Shown here: positions 1 to 9,224 of the stretch, piece by piece
Layout of the letters: each line of letters opens with the position of its first letter
How positions within the stretch are numbered: the first letter of the stretch is position 1
Assembly: GCF_029714405.1 (NCBI RefSeq)
Contig: NZ_CP121650.1
Coordinates: 8,127,001 to 8,191,000 of the forward strand
Source of the DNA: Bradyrhizobium sp. CB82
GTDB lineage: Bacteria; Pseudomonadota; Alphaproteobacteria; Rhizobiales; Xanthobacteraceae
Direction: 5' to 3'
DNA: 64,000 nt
Notes under the pieces: generated by a model
Told to the model about the DNA's origin: nothing
The model's database searches: none
The model's input: the letters and a program-made list of their open reading frames with translations, nothing else
Made by a program: the position numbers and the translations under genes

Positions 1-347
1 GGTTGCCGCAAAAGGGGCTGCGACGCCGGCCCAGGCTCTACAGCCTTCGGAAGAGCGGCCCCACCGCCCGCCGCGACGTGTGGAACTGCATTGACCCGAT
101 ACAGCGAGGAAAGATTCTGGAGGATGCGCTCGCCCAGCGGACTAGCCTGCGTTGTTGTTCGCCAAACTTCGGATGCCGGGGGAACAGGCGCTACTTCTGT
201 CACTGGAGGCGTAACGTCCTGAGACGCAGACACCTGCAAAAGGCTCTGTTGGAACTGGACGTGCTCGCTGACCGCTGTTGGCGTGCAGGTCTTGGACAAA
301 CTCTCGGTCAGGTTGGGTGAAATCGGCGCAGCGCCTAATATCATCAT
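1..347 (-). CDS. nolB: NolB, T3SS component (partial, runs off left edge)
   Basis: An open frame on the minus strand starts at ATG 345-347 (a second ATG follows directly) and stays open to base 1, so about 115 codons are visible and the C-terminus lies outside. The translation begins MMILGAAPISPNLTES and later contains SPLGERILQNLSSLYR, which resembles the conserved part of rhizobial NolB proteins (usually about 165 residues). NolB is a T3SS component encoded at the head of the nolB-rhcJ-nolU cluster. A tts box lies about 65 bp upstream and rhcC1 is divergent, the arrangement usual in Bradyrhizobium. AAGG precedes the start. The family call rests on context plus the short motif, so it is good but not certain. 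Confidence 0.75.
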   Translation of the reverse strand, partial: MMILGAAPISPNLTESLSKTCTPTAVSEHVQFQQSLLQVSASQDVTPPVTEVAPVPPASEVWRTTTQASPLGERILQNLSSLYRVNAVPHVAAGGGAALPKAVEPGPASQPLLRQ

Positions 348-410
348 GGAGGGACCTTGCTCTCTTCGAGACGTGATGAGACCGGCCGTTCAAGACCCAT
401 TTACAGCCCA

Positions 411-444
411 ATGTCCTAGAGAGGCGAGCTGACGACAAGCTGAC
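411..444 (-). promoter_or_regulatory. tts box upstream of nolB
   Basis: Read on the minus strand, the sequence starts GTCAGCTTGTCGTCAGCT and continues into CGCC. This matches the rhizobial tts box core (GTCAGCTTxTCGxxAGCT) bound by the regulator TtsI. It lies about 65 bp upstream of the nolB start. The same core occurs before nopP (51449) and the nopM-type gene (52177). Confidence 0.8.
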
Positions 445-536
445 GAGTTCGCCCCGTCCAGCGTCATCTAAAGATCACGTTTGGTCTCCAAGTTCGCGTG
501 ACTTCACTCCCGTTGGCTAAGTCAAAGAAAGCGAGA

Positions 537-1220
537 ATGCTCATCCGATCCATAATCCTTTGCGTTTTGAACGCAGTTCTGTGTGTCGGGGTTTTCATTT
601 CGACCGGAACACAGAAGGCGCTCGGTGCTCCCCTGTCGCTGCCATCGACGCCCTATCGCTATTCGGTTTTGGATCAGGAGCTCCCAGCCGCGCTGCAGGA
701 ATTCGGCAACAACCTCAATATCAGAGTCAGCATCAGCGGCGAGGTGAAGGGACGGATTCGCGGGCGCATGCCGGATCTGGCACCGCGCGAATTCCTCGAC
801 CGTCTGACGAACCTCTACAATCTTCAGTGGTACTACGATGGGCTCGTGCTTTACGTGTCTGCCGCAAAGGAAGCACAAACTCGTCTGCTTCTACTGGGCC
901 CGATCAGCTTCGAGGCGCTCACGGCGGCCCTCGATGCGCTTAATATCTCCGACGAGCGTTATATCATGAGACCGGCGCCCGGAGATGGCCTGGTGTTGGT
1001 GTCCGGTCCACCACGCTTCATTGCGCTTGTGGATGAGACGCTCAATGGGCTGGTGGCTCAGGCGCAAGCGCGACCACGCGCTATCGAAACGCCCCCGCGG
1101 GAACCTGTGCTGATGTTATTTCGCGGTTCCTCGACGATGATAATTCGAGACGGACGACCGGAAGGCCCTATTCTTTCGACACCCCGCGCCAGGACGGCGT
1201 CATGCCCGCGCATGCGCTAG
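537..1220 (+). CDS. rhcC1: RhcC1/NolW, T3SS secretin N-terminal protein
   Basis: In rhizobia the outer-membrane secretin of the T3SS is split in two; RhcC1 (NolW) carries the periplasmic N-terminal domains and RhcC2 the pore. This 227-residue protein starts with a signal peptide (MLIRSIILCVLNAVLCVGVF), followed by an STN/secretin-N type region (YSVLDQELPAALQEFGNNLN, then DLAPREFLDRLTNLYNLQWYYDG) and a second small alpha/beta domain (ALTAALDALNISDERYIMRP). Length fits the family (about 230). The ATG at 537 is preferred over an in-frame GTG at 498 because it puts the hydrophobic segment at the N-terminus. The gene is divergent from nolB. The last dozen residues look unconserved and an IS630 remnant starts directly after, so the extreme C-terminus may have been altered. 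Confidence 0.88.
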   Translation: MLIRSIILCVLNAVLCVGVFISTGTQKALGAPLSLPSTPYRYSVLDQELPAALQEFGNNLNIRVSISGEVKGRIRGRMPDLAPREFLDRLTNLYNLQWYYDGLVLYVSAAKEAQTRLLLLGPISFEALTAALDALNISDERYIMRPAPGDGLVLVSGPPRFIALVDETLNGLVAQAQARPRAIETPPREPVLMLFRGSSTMIIRDGRPEGPILSTPRARTASCPRMR

Positions 1221-1231
1221 GCCAGAGATGA

Positions 1232-1790
1232 TTAAGACCTAGTCCTGCAGCGCGTTCCATGACGAGATAAACGATCGAGCTCGCGCGGTACAGCAGCCTC
1301 GATCTCCTCCGGCAACTTGCGGAACTCGGCGGTGCGGGGGCGCGCCCGCAGCGCTTGCCAATGACCCTCCGCTCGCAATGTCGAGAGCGGCGAGCCGTGA
1401 TGTGATGGCTCCTTCGGGCCGCGCGGCACGGCACGCATCGGCAGCATCGGCTGGCTGCGGTCCAACGCCTGGATTAAAGACAGAACGATGGCATGTTCCG
1501 GAGGTGAGGCGTAGAGGCCCACGACACGCGTACTTTGGCCACGAAGTTCGGGATCAGTCGAGAGCTTGAACGTTTCTATCCGGTGCGGCTGGAGCCCCAA
1601 GCTCCGCCGGATGCGTTGGATCGTCGACACCGATAGCGCCCCTGGTCTTCGCCACGTTGAGGGAGCTCCGATGAGTGGCCTTCTCAGGGCAACTCTCCAA
1701 CGTCCTCACGATCACGGCTTCGATGCGGGCATCGTCAATCGTGCGCGGCTCGTCGTGCAGCCCGGCTATACGTTACTCCATAAAACGGCT
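1232..1790 (-). mobile_element. IS630-family transposase remnant
   Basis: Minus-strand frames give typical IS630 transposase pieces in order. They are a DEPRTIDDARIEAVIVRTLE segment, then STIQRIRRSLGLQPHRIETF, the KLSTDPEL and VVGLYASPPEHAIVL region, IQALDRSQPMLPM, and a late AEFRKLPEEIEAAVPRELD segment. The frame changes several times and the catalytic DDE region is damaged. A related but differently decayed copy lies at about 8594-9000. Inactive. Confidence 0.75.
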
Positions 1791-1844
1791 CGGTCCGAGA
1801 CTGTTCGCAACATGTAGGAATTCGTTTTCCACCTTCCAGGCCTT

Positions 1845-3875
1845 CTATTGAAAGCTTTTCCCTTGACGGTCCAGATGCGTCTGCAGGCGTTCATTCACGA
1901 GCTCAAACAGTTTCTCGAACTGTCCGACGCTATTGGGCGTCATCACAGTCTTCGGGTCTGCTGCCATCTTCGTGAGGAAAAGACGCGTGGGCCGCGTCTT
2001 ATGAAATTCAATTCCCAAATCCGCCAACGCACTCTCCAAACGTTTCGCAACCCGAGGAATTTTCGGATTCAGAATCAGGATCTTACCCTTTAATTCTTTA
2101 GCATAGCTTTCACGAACGAGGGCCTCATACATGGCCGGGTCGAGCAAATCCTCGATGTCGCAGTCCGTTGCCGCTCCTGCCCCGATCGACTCGGAGACAA
2201 AGACGACATTTTGCTCCTTGATAAGCCGAGCACGCACGAGGTCATCCTTGGTCGTACGAGCGGCCTTTTCATCGTCGAGAAGCGCTAAGACGTTCAACTG
2301 TTCCGACGTTAGCAACGCCACCATGTATGAAATCTTCTGAGCGCCACCGGCAGGCGTGATGGCCAGATCGCTGCGCAGCGCCTTTTTGCCGGCGTCGGCC
2401 AAATAGGCGGAGATGGTCGATAGCAGCCAGAAGTCCGTTACTCCCTCGACAACCAGGTTGTTGGGACCAACGAAGAGGCTCTGGGCCAAATCGTAACCGA
2501 GCGCCGCCTGAAGCGGGAACAGCGTTCGAGCATCACCGCTGGGGTCGTTGGTAACGGTCGTGCCCTTTTGTTCAGAAATGCTTGCCGTGCGAATGCTATC
2601 AACTTGATGGGTTGGCACCATGAAAGGCGAGTGCGTCGTGTATAGAATCTGGTTCGAGAAATCCTTTTCGAAGTGGTTGAGCAGGTCGGATTGAGATTTC
2701 GCGTGAAGGTATAGGCCCGGCTCATCCAGCAGCAGAACGGCGTCTTCGGCCTTGCCGCCATCAGTGTCAGCCGAGAACGTAATGTAGAATGAGAAAAACC
2801 ACTTAAATCCACGGCTGCGCTCGTCCAGATTCACTTCGACATCAAAGGTCGCGTTGGGATCCGAGATAAACGTATCGAGATGCTGAGCGTCCACGTTGAA
2901 ACGCACCTTCAGAGGCCGATCCTTCCACAGGCGACGAATCTCGCCCGTTACCACTGCGCTTGCTCGATTGGTCAGTTGGTTGCGCGTCTCGTGCTCGTTC
3001 TTCTGCAGAAGCTCTTGTAACTTTGTCGGGTCGAGCCCTGCCACCTTGCACATCTTCTCGAAATAGCCATCAGCATCAGTTGCCTGATTGTTGGCTTTGC
3101 GCTGGAGGTACGCCGCAATGTCCTGGTGACCATTCAGATCGGGATACTCATCAAGGTAGATAAAGTGAGGGAGCTGCCTTAGAGCCCAGTCCCGCGCTTT
3201 CTGCTGGGCTTCCTTGTCGCCCGCCAACAGGGAAGTGGTATCCTCCAGTTCGACGAGCAACTGTTCCTGCTTATCGGTTAGCTCCACGTCAGCCTTCGCG
3301 AGTTCCGTGCGCAGCGTCTTAAGGCTGCCGATAGCCGCAACAGCCCACTTCTCTTTATCTGCAATTGAGGCGCAGCCCGTTTCGAAATTGTCAGCGGCCT
3401 TACTGAGCTCCCCCTTCTTTGGCTCGCACAGTTCTTCTGCCGCGGCCTTAGCAGCGGCAGTTATCTTTTTGATCTTCGATTTGATGTCCGCTTCATCGAA
3501 CGGAATTGCCGGCAAACCAGGAAAACTGACGAAACGCTGCTTTGAATACCGACGGCCGATCTCGATCTCAGCGATATCCTTGGCCCGTGGGAGTATGGCC
3601 AAGAGTTCGGATTTTTCATCAGTCGTCAGTTTCCATTTCGTAGAAACGACAATGGTATGATCCGTGCACTCTTCCAACCGCCGATGCCGCGGAAAGTCTT
3701 TAATGGGATTGAGCGCCGTAAAGCCTTCGACAGGGTTCAAGCTGCGAAGCGCCAGAAGTAAATTAGACTTTCCGCTCTCGTTTCGACCAAGAATCGACGT
3801 GATCCGTGCGAGCTTGATGTCTCCGCTGTCCTGAATGGACCTGAAATTGAATACACGAAATGAAGTAAGTTGCAT
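1845..3875 (-). CDS. OLD-family ATP-dependent endonuclease (AAA ATPase + TOPRIM)
   Basis: The 676-residue protein has an ABC/SMC-like ATPase split by a coiled coil and followed by a TOPRIM nuclease domain. Walker A is GRNESGKS (residues 30-37), Walker B is VLLLDEPG near residue 380, and the TOPRIM acidic residues are seen in VVEGVTDF (near 474) and ALLDDE (near 531). This is the layout of overcoming-lysogenization-defect (OLD) nucleases, which cut DNA and often act in phage defence. No UvrD-like helicase lies beside it, so it is not a Gabija pair; a class 1 stand-alone OLD is the likely type. It looks intact although IS debris sits on its 3' side. Confidence 0.85.
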   Translation of the reverse strand: MQLTSFRVFNFRSIQDSGDIKLARITSILGRNESGKSNLLLALRSLNPVEGFTALNPIKDFPRHRRLEECTDHTIVVSTKWKLTTDEKSELLAILPRAKDIAEIEIGRRYSKQRFVSFPGLPAIPFDEADIKSKIKKITAAAKAAAEELCEPKKGELSKAADNFETGCASIADKEKWAVAAIGSLKTLRTELAKADVELTDKQEQLLVELEDTTSLLAGDKEAQQKARDWALRQLPHFIYLDEYPDLNGHQDIAAYLQRKANNQATDADGYFEKMCKVAGLDPTKLQELLQKNEHETRNQLTNRASAVVTGEIRRLWKDRPLKVRFNVDAQHLDTFISDPNATFDVEVNLDERSRGFKWFFSFYITFSADTDGGKAEDAVLLLDEPGLYLHAKSQSDLLNHFEKDFSNQILYTTHSPFMVPTHQVDSIRTASISEQKGTTVTNDPSGDARTLFPLQAALGYDLAQSLFVGPNNLVVEGVTDFWLLSTISAYLADAGKKALRSDLAITPAGGAQKISYMVALLTSEQLNVLALLDDEKAARTTKDDLVRARLIKEQNVVFVSESIGAGAATDCDIEDLLDPAMYEALVRESYAKELKGKILILNPKIPRVAKRLESALADLGIEFHKTRPTRLFLTKMAADPKTVMTPNSVGQFEKLFELVNERLQTHLDRQGKSFQ

Positions 3876-4030
3876 CGTTTCCCCGAAATTTGTATGTAAT
3901 ATATAACCCGCGGCTAAAACTCGTCAAAGTAGAAATGGCGGCTGCAGCCTTGGGGCGGGCTGCATAGCGCATTCGATCATCTGGAAGAGCAATTCATGAC
4001 CGAAGCGAAACGCGCGGCTTGAAGCCGGGA

Positions 4031-4330
4031 TCATGAGGCCTGCCTAACTTGCTGAGCAACCACAAACGACCCGAGCAGCCCGAACACGCCAAGTGCGACC
4101 GCGAAGCCGATGTCGATCTTCAATAGGCGCTCGCGATAGATTTCAAGGGCAGACTTGCCGAACGCTGTGTGCCGACTGGACGCAATGGTCCTGAAGTCCG
4201 CCAGATCCTGGGCACCATATCCGGGCCTCCGCCGTTTCGGGCACTTTCATGGGAGCGATCGCGTCGCCAACTGCCGCCCTGAACTTATGGTTTGCTCCGA
4301 AGAAGCCGAGCGTCGCCACGCCAACCACAA
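4031..4330 (-). pseudogene. Frameshifted small membrane protein
   Basis: A minus-strand frame gives a hydrophobic segment (VVGVATLGFFGANHKFRAAV). About 130 bases later the coding character moves to another frame, which reads SALEIYRERLLKIDIGFAVA followed by a second hydrophobic stretch and a stop at 4031-4033. Joined, the two halves would make a protein of about 100 residues with two membrane segments. The shift lies near 4190-4210. No family was recognised. Confidence 0.4.
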
Positions 4331-4659
4331 CCAGCCCGACGACACAGCCCCCACTGAAACAACATAAGCTTGCTAGCTGGCGACATTATTTGTTCGCAAC
4401 CGGCGCAGAACTTCGGCGTCTCTCACCGGTTTCGCGCAGAATTTCGACGAAGCTCACCCGGCGTCGAAGTTGGAGATCCTCATCGACATTTTCATGCGCC
4501 TGTTTCTGCGTCATCACAGGGTTGCAGATTATCCCCAAACTCTCGTAGAATGATGCGCGCAGCTCTCGTTTGAAATGCGTTCCCTTATCGCTTTTCACAA
4601 TCCGCATGACAATCCGCGCTAGAGAGTTCGATCCTATTTTTTCGGAGGAGCCGGGGTTG

Positions 4660-5301
4660 ATGGTCACGCCGACGCGACGAACCGCCATGCTGCAGTTGTC
4701 CTCTTTATGTCTCGGGCTCACCTCGTTGCAGCGGCATGCACTTGCTGAGATGCAGTACGCTGCAGACCCGAATGTCATCAGGAAGTGGATGGACGAATGG
4801 ATCCGTTTGGATCGAAAGCCGGTCGGCCCGCTCCATGTGGGCAGGTTTAGAGACCGGATGTACTTTCTCCTTCGACCGATACGATGGGAGCCCAATCCAA
4901 ACCAGTCAGGCTACAAGGCGGTGACCGTACCGGCAGGCTTCACTACCGACTTCGCCAGCATTCCTCAGGTTTTCTGGTCGCTACTCCCGCCTGACGGGGA
5001 GTACACTTACCCGGCAATTGTCCATGACTATCTGTACTGGTCTCAAGCCGGCTCAAAAGAAGACGCCGACAGCATATTTCAGTTCGGAATGGAAGACTTC
5101 AGCGTCGCTGCACCGACCATCTCGGCGATTTATAACGCCGTTCGTCTTTTCGGAAAGACCGCTTGGGACGAGGATGCGCGCCTGAAGGCCGCTGGCGAGA
5201 AACGAGTACTTTGCCGATATCCCGATAATCCAACGACGACCTGGGACGAATGGAAGAAGACCCCCGGCGTTTTCGATGGATGCTCCTCCGACGCAAAATG
5301 A
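4660..5301 (+). CDS. DUF1353 family protein, exported
   Basis: The 213-residue protein contains the DUF1353 signature AVTVPAGFTTDFASIPQVFW followed by a conserved AIVHDYLYW segment. Members are found in phages and bacteria and have no firm function. The N-terminus reads VTPTRRTAMLQLSSLCLGL, a twin-arginine-like signal peptide. The ATG at 4660 is chosen because GGAGGAG lies about 10 bp before it; the frame is open further upstream to 4570. The stop TGA (5299-5301) overlaps the start of the caspase gene in ATGA, so the two are translationally coupled. Confidence 0.8.
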   Translation: MVTPTRRTAMLQLSSLCLGLTSLQRHALAEMQYAADPNVIRKWMDEWIRLDRKPVGPLHVGRFRDRMYFLLRPIRWEPNPNQSGYKAVTVPAGFTTDFASIPQVFWSLLPPDGEYTYPAIVHDYLYWSQAGSKEDADSIFQFGMEDFSVAAPTISAIYNAVRLFGKTAWDEDARLKAAGEKRVLCRYPDNPTTTWDEWKKTPGVFDGCSSDAK

Positions 5302-6215
5302 AGACAATTCAATTTTTGAGATTGTTCATAGTTTTAGCTGGCCTTGTTGGCGCGGGGCCGGCATTTGCGGAAAAGCGCCTCGCGCTCGTTGTTGGCAATC
5401 AAGGATACGCCCCGTCGGTCGGTCCACTGAAGAACCCGATCAACGACGTCACGCGAGTCTCAAGCGCCCTGCAGGCCGCCGGTTTCCAGGTCACGATCGT
5501 ACGAGACGCCGACCGTATCGCGCTCCTCAAGGCGGTCGACCGGTATGCCAAGCTCATCGGCGACGCGGGCCCGGAAGCGACGAGTTTCTTCTACTATTCC
5601 GGGCACGGCGTTGCTCGCCCCTCCGACCATGTCAATTATCTCATACCGATAGACGTCAAGGACATGTCGGACGACAGCGTTTGGTACAGGACTGTTTCTC
5701 TCGATTACATTTTAGACACCCTCACCCAAAAGGCCCCTGATGCGTCGCATTTCGTTGTCTTCGACGCTTGCAGAAACGAGTTGCATGTGCCGTCCGACGC
5801 GAAGGGCGCGCCGTCAAAGTCGTTTGCGCCGATGGCCGGTAGGAACGGCCAATTCATCGCCTTCTCGACCAGCCCCAATCAAACCGCTTCCGACAAAGGA
5901 GAGAATGGCGGCCCTTATGCGATAGCGCTCGCGTCCCAATTGACGAAGAAGGGCCAGGATCATCTCGCGGTCTTCCAGAATGTGCGGGAGACGGTCTATG
6001 AGGCAACCCGACTGAGCAACACCCCACAAAGACCCATAGAGGTCGGCAGCCTCCTTCAGAGAGTCTATTTCTCCGGCACGGGCTCTCCGACGCGCGTCAC
6101 TGTGCCCCAACGGACGCCGGCCGATGTCGATCAGTGTCTCGCCGCGCTTAGCACAACAGGCATGTCGGCCACTGATTCTGTCGCCCTTTACAAGAGTTGT
6201 CTAAACCCCTCCTAG
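5298..6215 (+). CDS. Exported caspase-like (peptidase C14) protein
   Basis: The start is the ATG at 5298 (MKTIQFLRLFIVLAGLVGAG), which gives a clear signal peptide ending in AFA. The mature part starts EKRLALVVGNQGY, typical of bacterial C14 caspase folds. The catalytic His is in FYYSGHGV (His103) and the Cys in VVFDACRNEL (Cys158), so the dyad is present. A C-terminal tail of about 100 residues ends with a short Cys-containing repeat-like segment. The ATGA overlap with the DUF1353 gene and the next gene 26 bp downstream suggest one operon of three exported proteins. The substrate is not visible. Export makes a classical intracellular abortive-infection role unlikely. Confidence 0.88.
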   Translation: MKTIQFLRLFIVLAGLVGAGPAFAEKRLALVVGNQGYAPSVGPLKNPINDVTRVSSALQAAGFQVTIVRDADRIALLKAVDRYAKLIGDAGPEATSFFYYSGHGVARPSDHVNYLIPIDVKDMSDDSVWYRTVSLDYILDTLTQKAPDASHFVVFDACRNELHVPSDAKGAPSKSFAPMAGRNGQFIAFSTSPNQTASDKGENGGPYAIALASQLTKKGQDHLAVFQNVRETVYEATRLSNTPQRPIEVGSLLQRVYFSGTGSPTRVTVPQRTPADVDQCLAALSTTGMSATDSVALYKSCLNPS

Positions 6216-6241
6216 AACTTGGCGCAAGCACGGACGATGTA

Positions 6242-6766
6242 ATGCTCCTCCTTCGCACCTTCCCGAATGCGTTATTCGCCGCTGGTTTGGTCGTCGCGAT
6301 TGTGCTCAGTCCAACGATTTCGCGCAGCGACGAGGTCGACGAATGCTTGGCGCGAGAGCAAAAGGCCTATGAGAATCCGCAGACGTTTGAACAGCGGGGA
6401 GAAATTACCTGTGGGGCTGCGGACGTCGTGGGCTTACCGCCGCGCGTTCGCACTCACGACGCGAGCAGTGCGGTGTCCTACAAGGCACCTCCAGGATTCA
6501 TCATCCGAAATCAAGCCATCACCTCTATACAGGTAGAAAACGTGAGCCAGAGCAACGGCAGCTACGGCAGTCCAACGATTTCACCTGACGGAAGTACGGT
6601 CATCGTCCCCATCGCATGCTCAGGGAAGGGGATTGGTCAGGGCCGTGCATGGCAGGAAGTTGTCGTGAGAGGGACGATCGTTCGCGTTGCTTCGACCGAG
6701 CAGATAAAGCAGTGGGCGGTCCAGTGCGTGAAATGCGTCGCCCGCCAAGACTGTCCGCGCCAATAG
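6242..6766 (+). CDS. Exported hypothetical protein, caspase operon
   Basis: The protein is 174 residues from ATG 6242, with a signal peptide (LLRTFPNALFAAGLVVAIVL, cleavage near SRS). The mature protein has several Cys (ECLAREQ, ITCGAAD, IACSGKG, VQCVKCVARQDC), consistent with disulfides in the periplasm. A TTG at 6197 inside the caspase gene is a possible longer start. No known domain was recognised. It is the third gene of the DUF1353-caspase operon, so it may work with them. Confidence 0.65.
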   Translation: MLLLRTFPNALFAAGLVVAIVLSPTISRSDEVDECLAREQKAYENPQTFEQRGEITCGAADVVGLPPRVRTHDASSAVSYKAPPGFIIRNQAITSIQVENVSQSNGSYGSPTISPDGSTVIVPIACSGKGIGQGRAWQEVVVRGTIVRVASTEQIKQWAVQCVKCVARQDCPRQ

Positions 6767-7011
6767 GCTACATCTCGTCGCTCAATCGCATATGGGAATC
6801 GTGCTGACTGCCGGTCCGCGTTTGGTCGGCGTGATCCGGGATATCGGTACCAGGCATTGATCAATGTCTGCCCACACGCGCGTCCCACTGCACGTTGACT
6901 CGACCAGATTCTCGCAGCAGACTAACAACCTCTGCGGGACTGGCTTGAGTGTCGATCGTTGATTGCGTCAAACCAGAGAAGCCCGGCGAAGAACATTTTC
7001 GGGGAGGACGG

Positions 7012-8607
7012 ATGACCCGGCATACGATTGAAGCAAACGAGAAGCCGATACTTGATATCCTTTGCGACAAATATCTTTTCCGCATCCCATCCTACCAGCG
7101 GCCGTAAGCCTGGACGACCGAGCAGGCGAGTGACCTGCTTGATGACATAACAACCGCCTGCGGCGAGACGACAGACGTCGCCAACGCGAGCCCGTACTTC
7201 CTTGGCAGCATCAAGAACCCGCAGGCGCCGGAAGCCGATGTTGTCGACGGCCAGCAGCGCCTAACGACTATAACCATTCTCCTTTGTGTCCTCCGGGACC
7301 TGGCGGATGCGAAAATCGGCCAGGCGATCCATGGCTACGTCTGCCAAACGGGCGACCCTATCAGGAAGACGGAGGATGTCTTCCGGCTAACGCCCAGGGA
7401 GCGCGATGCCGAGTTCTTCCGGTCAATGATCCATACAATGTCGCAGACGGCGAGCCTACCCGACCCCCGGCAATATTCTGACTCCCGCGCCCGCATGATC
7501 GAAAACGCCGCGTTCTTCTGGGAAAAACTAAAGGACGTGCCCGACGACCTGCGGCGACGGCTTACCATGTACATCGCGCAGCGGTGCTATCTGGTCATAG
7601 TGGCGGCGTCCGATCAGGAATCTGCCTTCCGGATATTCTCGGTCCTCAATTCCCGCGGCCTGGACTTGTCTCCGGCGGACATTCTCAAGGCGGAAATCAT
7701 CGGCGCTCCCGGGCGACAAGCAAGATGATTTACAACAGCATTTGGGAAGGCATTGAGGACGAACTCGGGAGGTCGCGATTTGCTGAGCTTTTCGGCCATA
7801 TCCGGATGATCCATCGGAAGCAGAAGATGCAAGGCACTCTGATCGCCGAGTTCCGTGAGTTCGTGCCGACCCGTAAGAACCCTGCAAGCTTCATCAACAA
7901 GTTTTAAGCACGCCGACGAAATCAACCGCGAGTTAACCCACCTTTCCCGCCTGGATAACTTCGACTGGCAACCTGCGGCGATCGAAGTCATTGCTCGAAG
8001 GAGGGGGAACCCCGAATTTCATTCTTCGCTTCTTGTCGGACCTGGAGCGGCTCGCCTACGGACTTTTCCTCATGAGGAGCGATCCGTCCGAGCGCATCCG
8101 GCGTTATGGAAAGCTTCTCGGTGCCATTATGGCCGGTGACGACCTGTTCGCGGCCGAGTCGTCTCTCCAGTTAAGCCTGGACCGATTCAAGGATCAGATC
8201 AGGGCCTTGACCATGAGGCGGATGCCTCTGCGTCTGGGCGAATTGATCGAGACGATCAACCCGATCATCCGTTAGAGATTCTGCCGGTTCAGTTTGGATT
8301 TGATCCGGTCGCGGGTCAGCTTGTATCGAGCTTTCCCCCGCTGGATTTTAAATCCCAGGAACTCGAAGCCATGTGCGAGCTGGTAGGGCTGGTCTCACTG
8401 ATCCCTTCGCTTCAGGCCGCGAGAGCCCGTTCATGAATGGCGAGAAAGGATTCGTCCGAGAAACCCTGCAGGGCGATATCAATACGGTCACGCGTTCGAT
8501 TGCCGCTTCTTCTTCAGATTGACGAGCTGCTATCTGGCGGTAGCGCCGTCTATAATCAGCCGGTCGTCACCGTCGAACACGTGCTCCCCCATGAACTTGC
8601 GGAACTT
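7012..8607 (+). pseudogene. DUF262/DUF1524 (GmrSD-like) restriction gene, broken
   Basis: After a GGGGAGGA ribosome site, ATG 7012 opens MTRHTIEANEKPILDILCDK, then FRIPSYQRP and an in-frame TAA (7105-7107) where Tyr is expected (YQRPYAW). The frame continues with the DUF262 core VVDGQQRLTTITILLCVLRD and SAFRIFSVLNSRGLDLSPAD. The frame shifts near 7724, again near 7905 and near 8010. A C-terminal DUF1524 piece reads ELLSGGSAVYNQPVVTVEHV followed by LP (8530-8595), the HNH-like motif of GmrSD enzymes, which cut modified DNA. Between the two domains sits a group II intron fragment, and an IS630 remnant begins right after the HNH motif. Clearly inactive. Confidence 0.8.
8272..8385 (-). mobile_element. 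Group II intron reverse transcriptase fragment
   Basis: The minus strand reads HGFEFLGFKIQRGKARYKL followed by TRDRIKSKLNRQNL and a stop. This resembles the GFxFLGF(K/T)I block near the maturase part of group II intron-encoded proteins. Only about 38 codons remain. The fragment interrupts the DUF262/DUF1524 pseudogene, and its stop overlaps the last codon of the preceding piece of that gene. Confidence 0.6.
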
Positions 8608-9000
8608 GGCGGTGCCTGGCGGCCGTAGCACTTGCCTATGACCCGTCATGTCGCAATCTCGAGGGCGGCGAGCAGCGATGTGGTGCCATGCCTTTTGTAG
8701 TCATGGCTCCTTCGAGCTGCTTGGTCGGGACGCATCGGCTGGCTGCGGTCCAGCTCCTGGATTTGCGACTTCTCATCCACACCGAGAGCGATGGCATTCT
8801 CCGACGGTGAAAAGTAGAGGCCCACGACATCGCGCACTTTTGGTCGAAGTTCGATCAAGAAAGCTTGAACGTCTCCGTCCGGTGCGGCCGGGGACGAAGG
8901 CCCGCCAAATGCGTTGGACCGTCGATACCCACCCGAGTGCGTACCGTAAAGCTGCTCGGTTCCTCCCAGCTTTCGAAGTCGAGTTCAACCAGCGTCAGGA
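8594..9000 (-). mobile_element. IS630-family transposase remnant, second copy
   Basis: The minus strand encodes [19 protein letters not shown] followed by [19 protein letters not shown], and, in another frame, [18 protein letters not shown]. These are the N-terminal and central IS630 transposase motifs, including the DEKSQ catalytic Asp region. The frame is broken repeatedly. It shares the segment at 8594-8616 with the remnant at 1310-1335 and truncates the DUF1524 domain of the neighbouring pseudogene. Confidence 0.72.
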
Positions 9001-9224
9001 ATGGCTGCCGCCCTGGGACATCACGTCGGAAGGGCTCTCGTGTATCGCCAACGCGCCAAGCAGCCCATCAGATCGAGGCAATTGCAACTGCAGCGGCGAC
9101 GAGCTCGAGGTTACTTTCGAGAGGCGACCGCACCTAGCGCGCGCCATTAGCAATCTTCCCGCCATTCTCCAGGTCAAACAAGATGGAGAGCGATACGCGA
9201 AGCTCGAGCATGCGTTCTTGCAAA

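Noticed and set aside
1845..3875. Gabija defence system (GajA)
   Set aside because: The ATPase-TOPRIM protein has no adjacent UvrD-like helicase gene; both sides are IS debris or unrelated genes.
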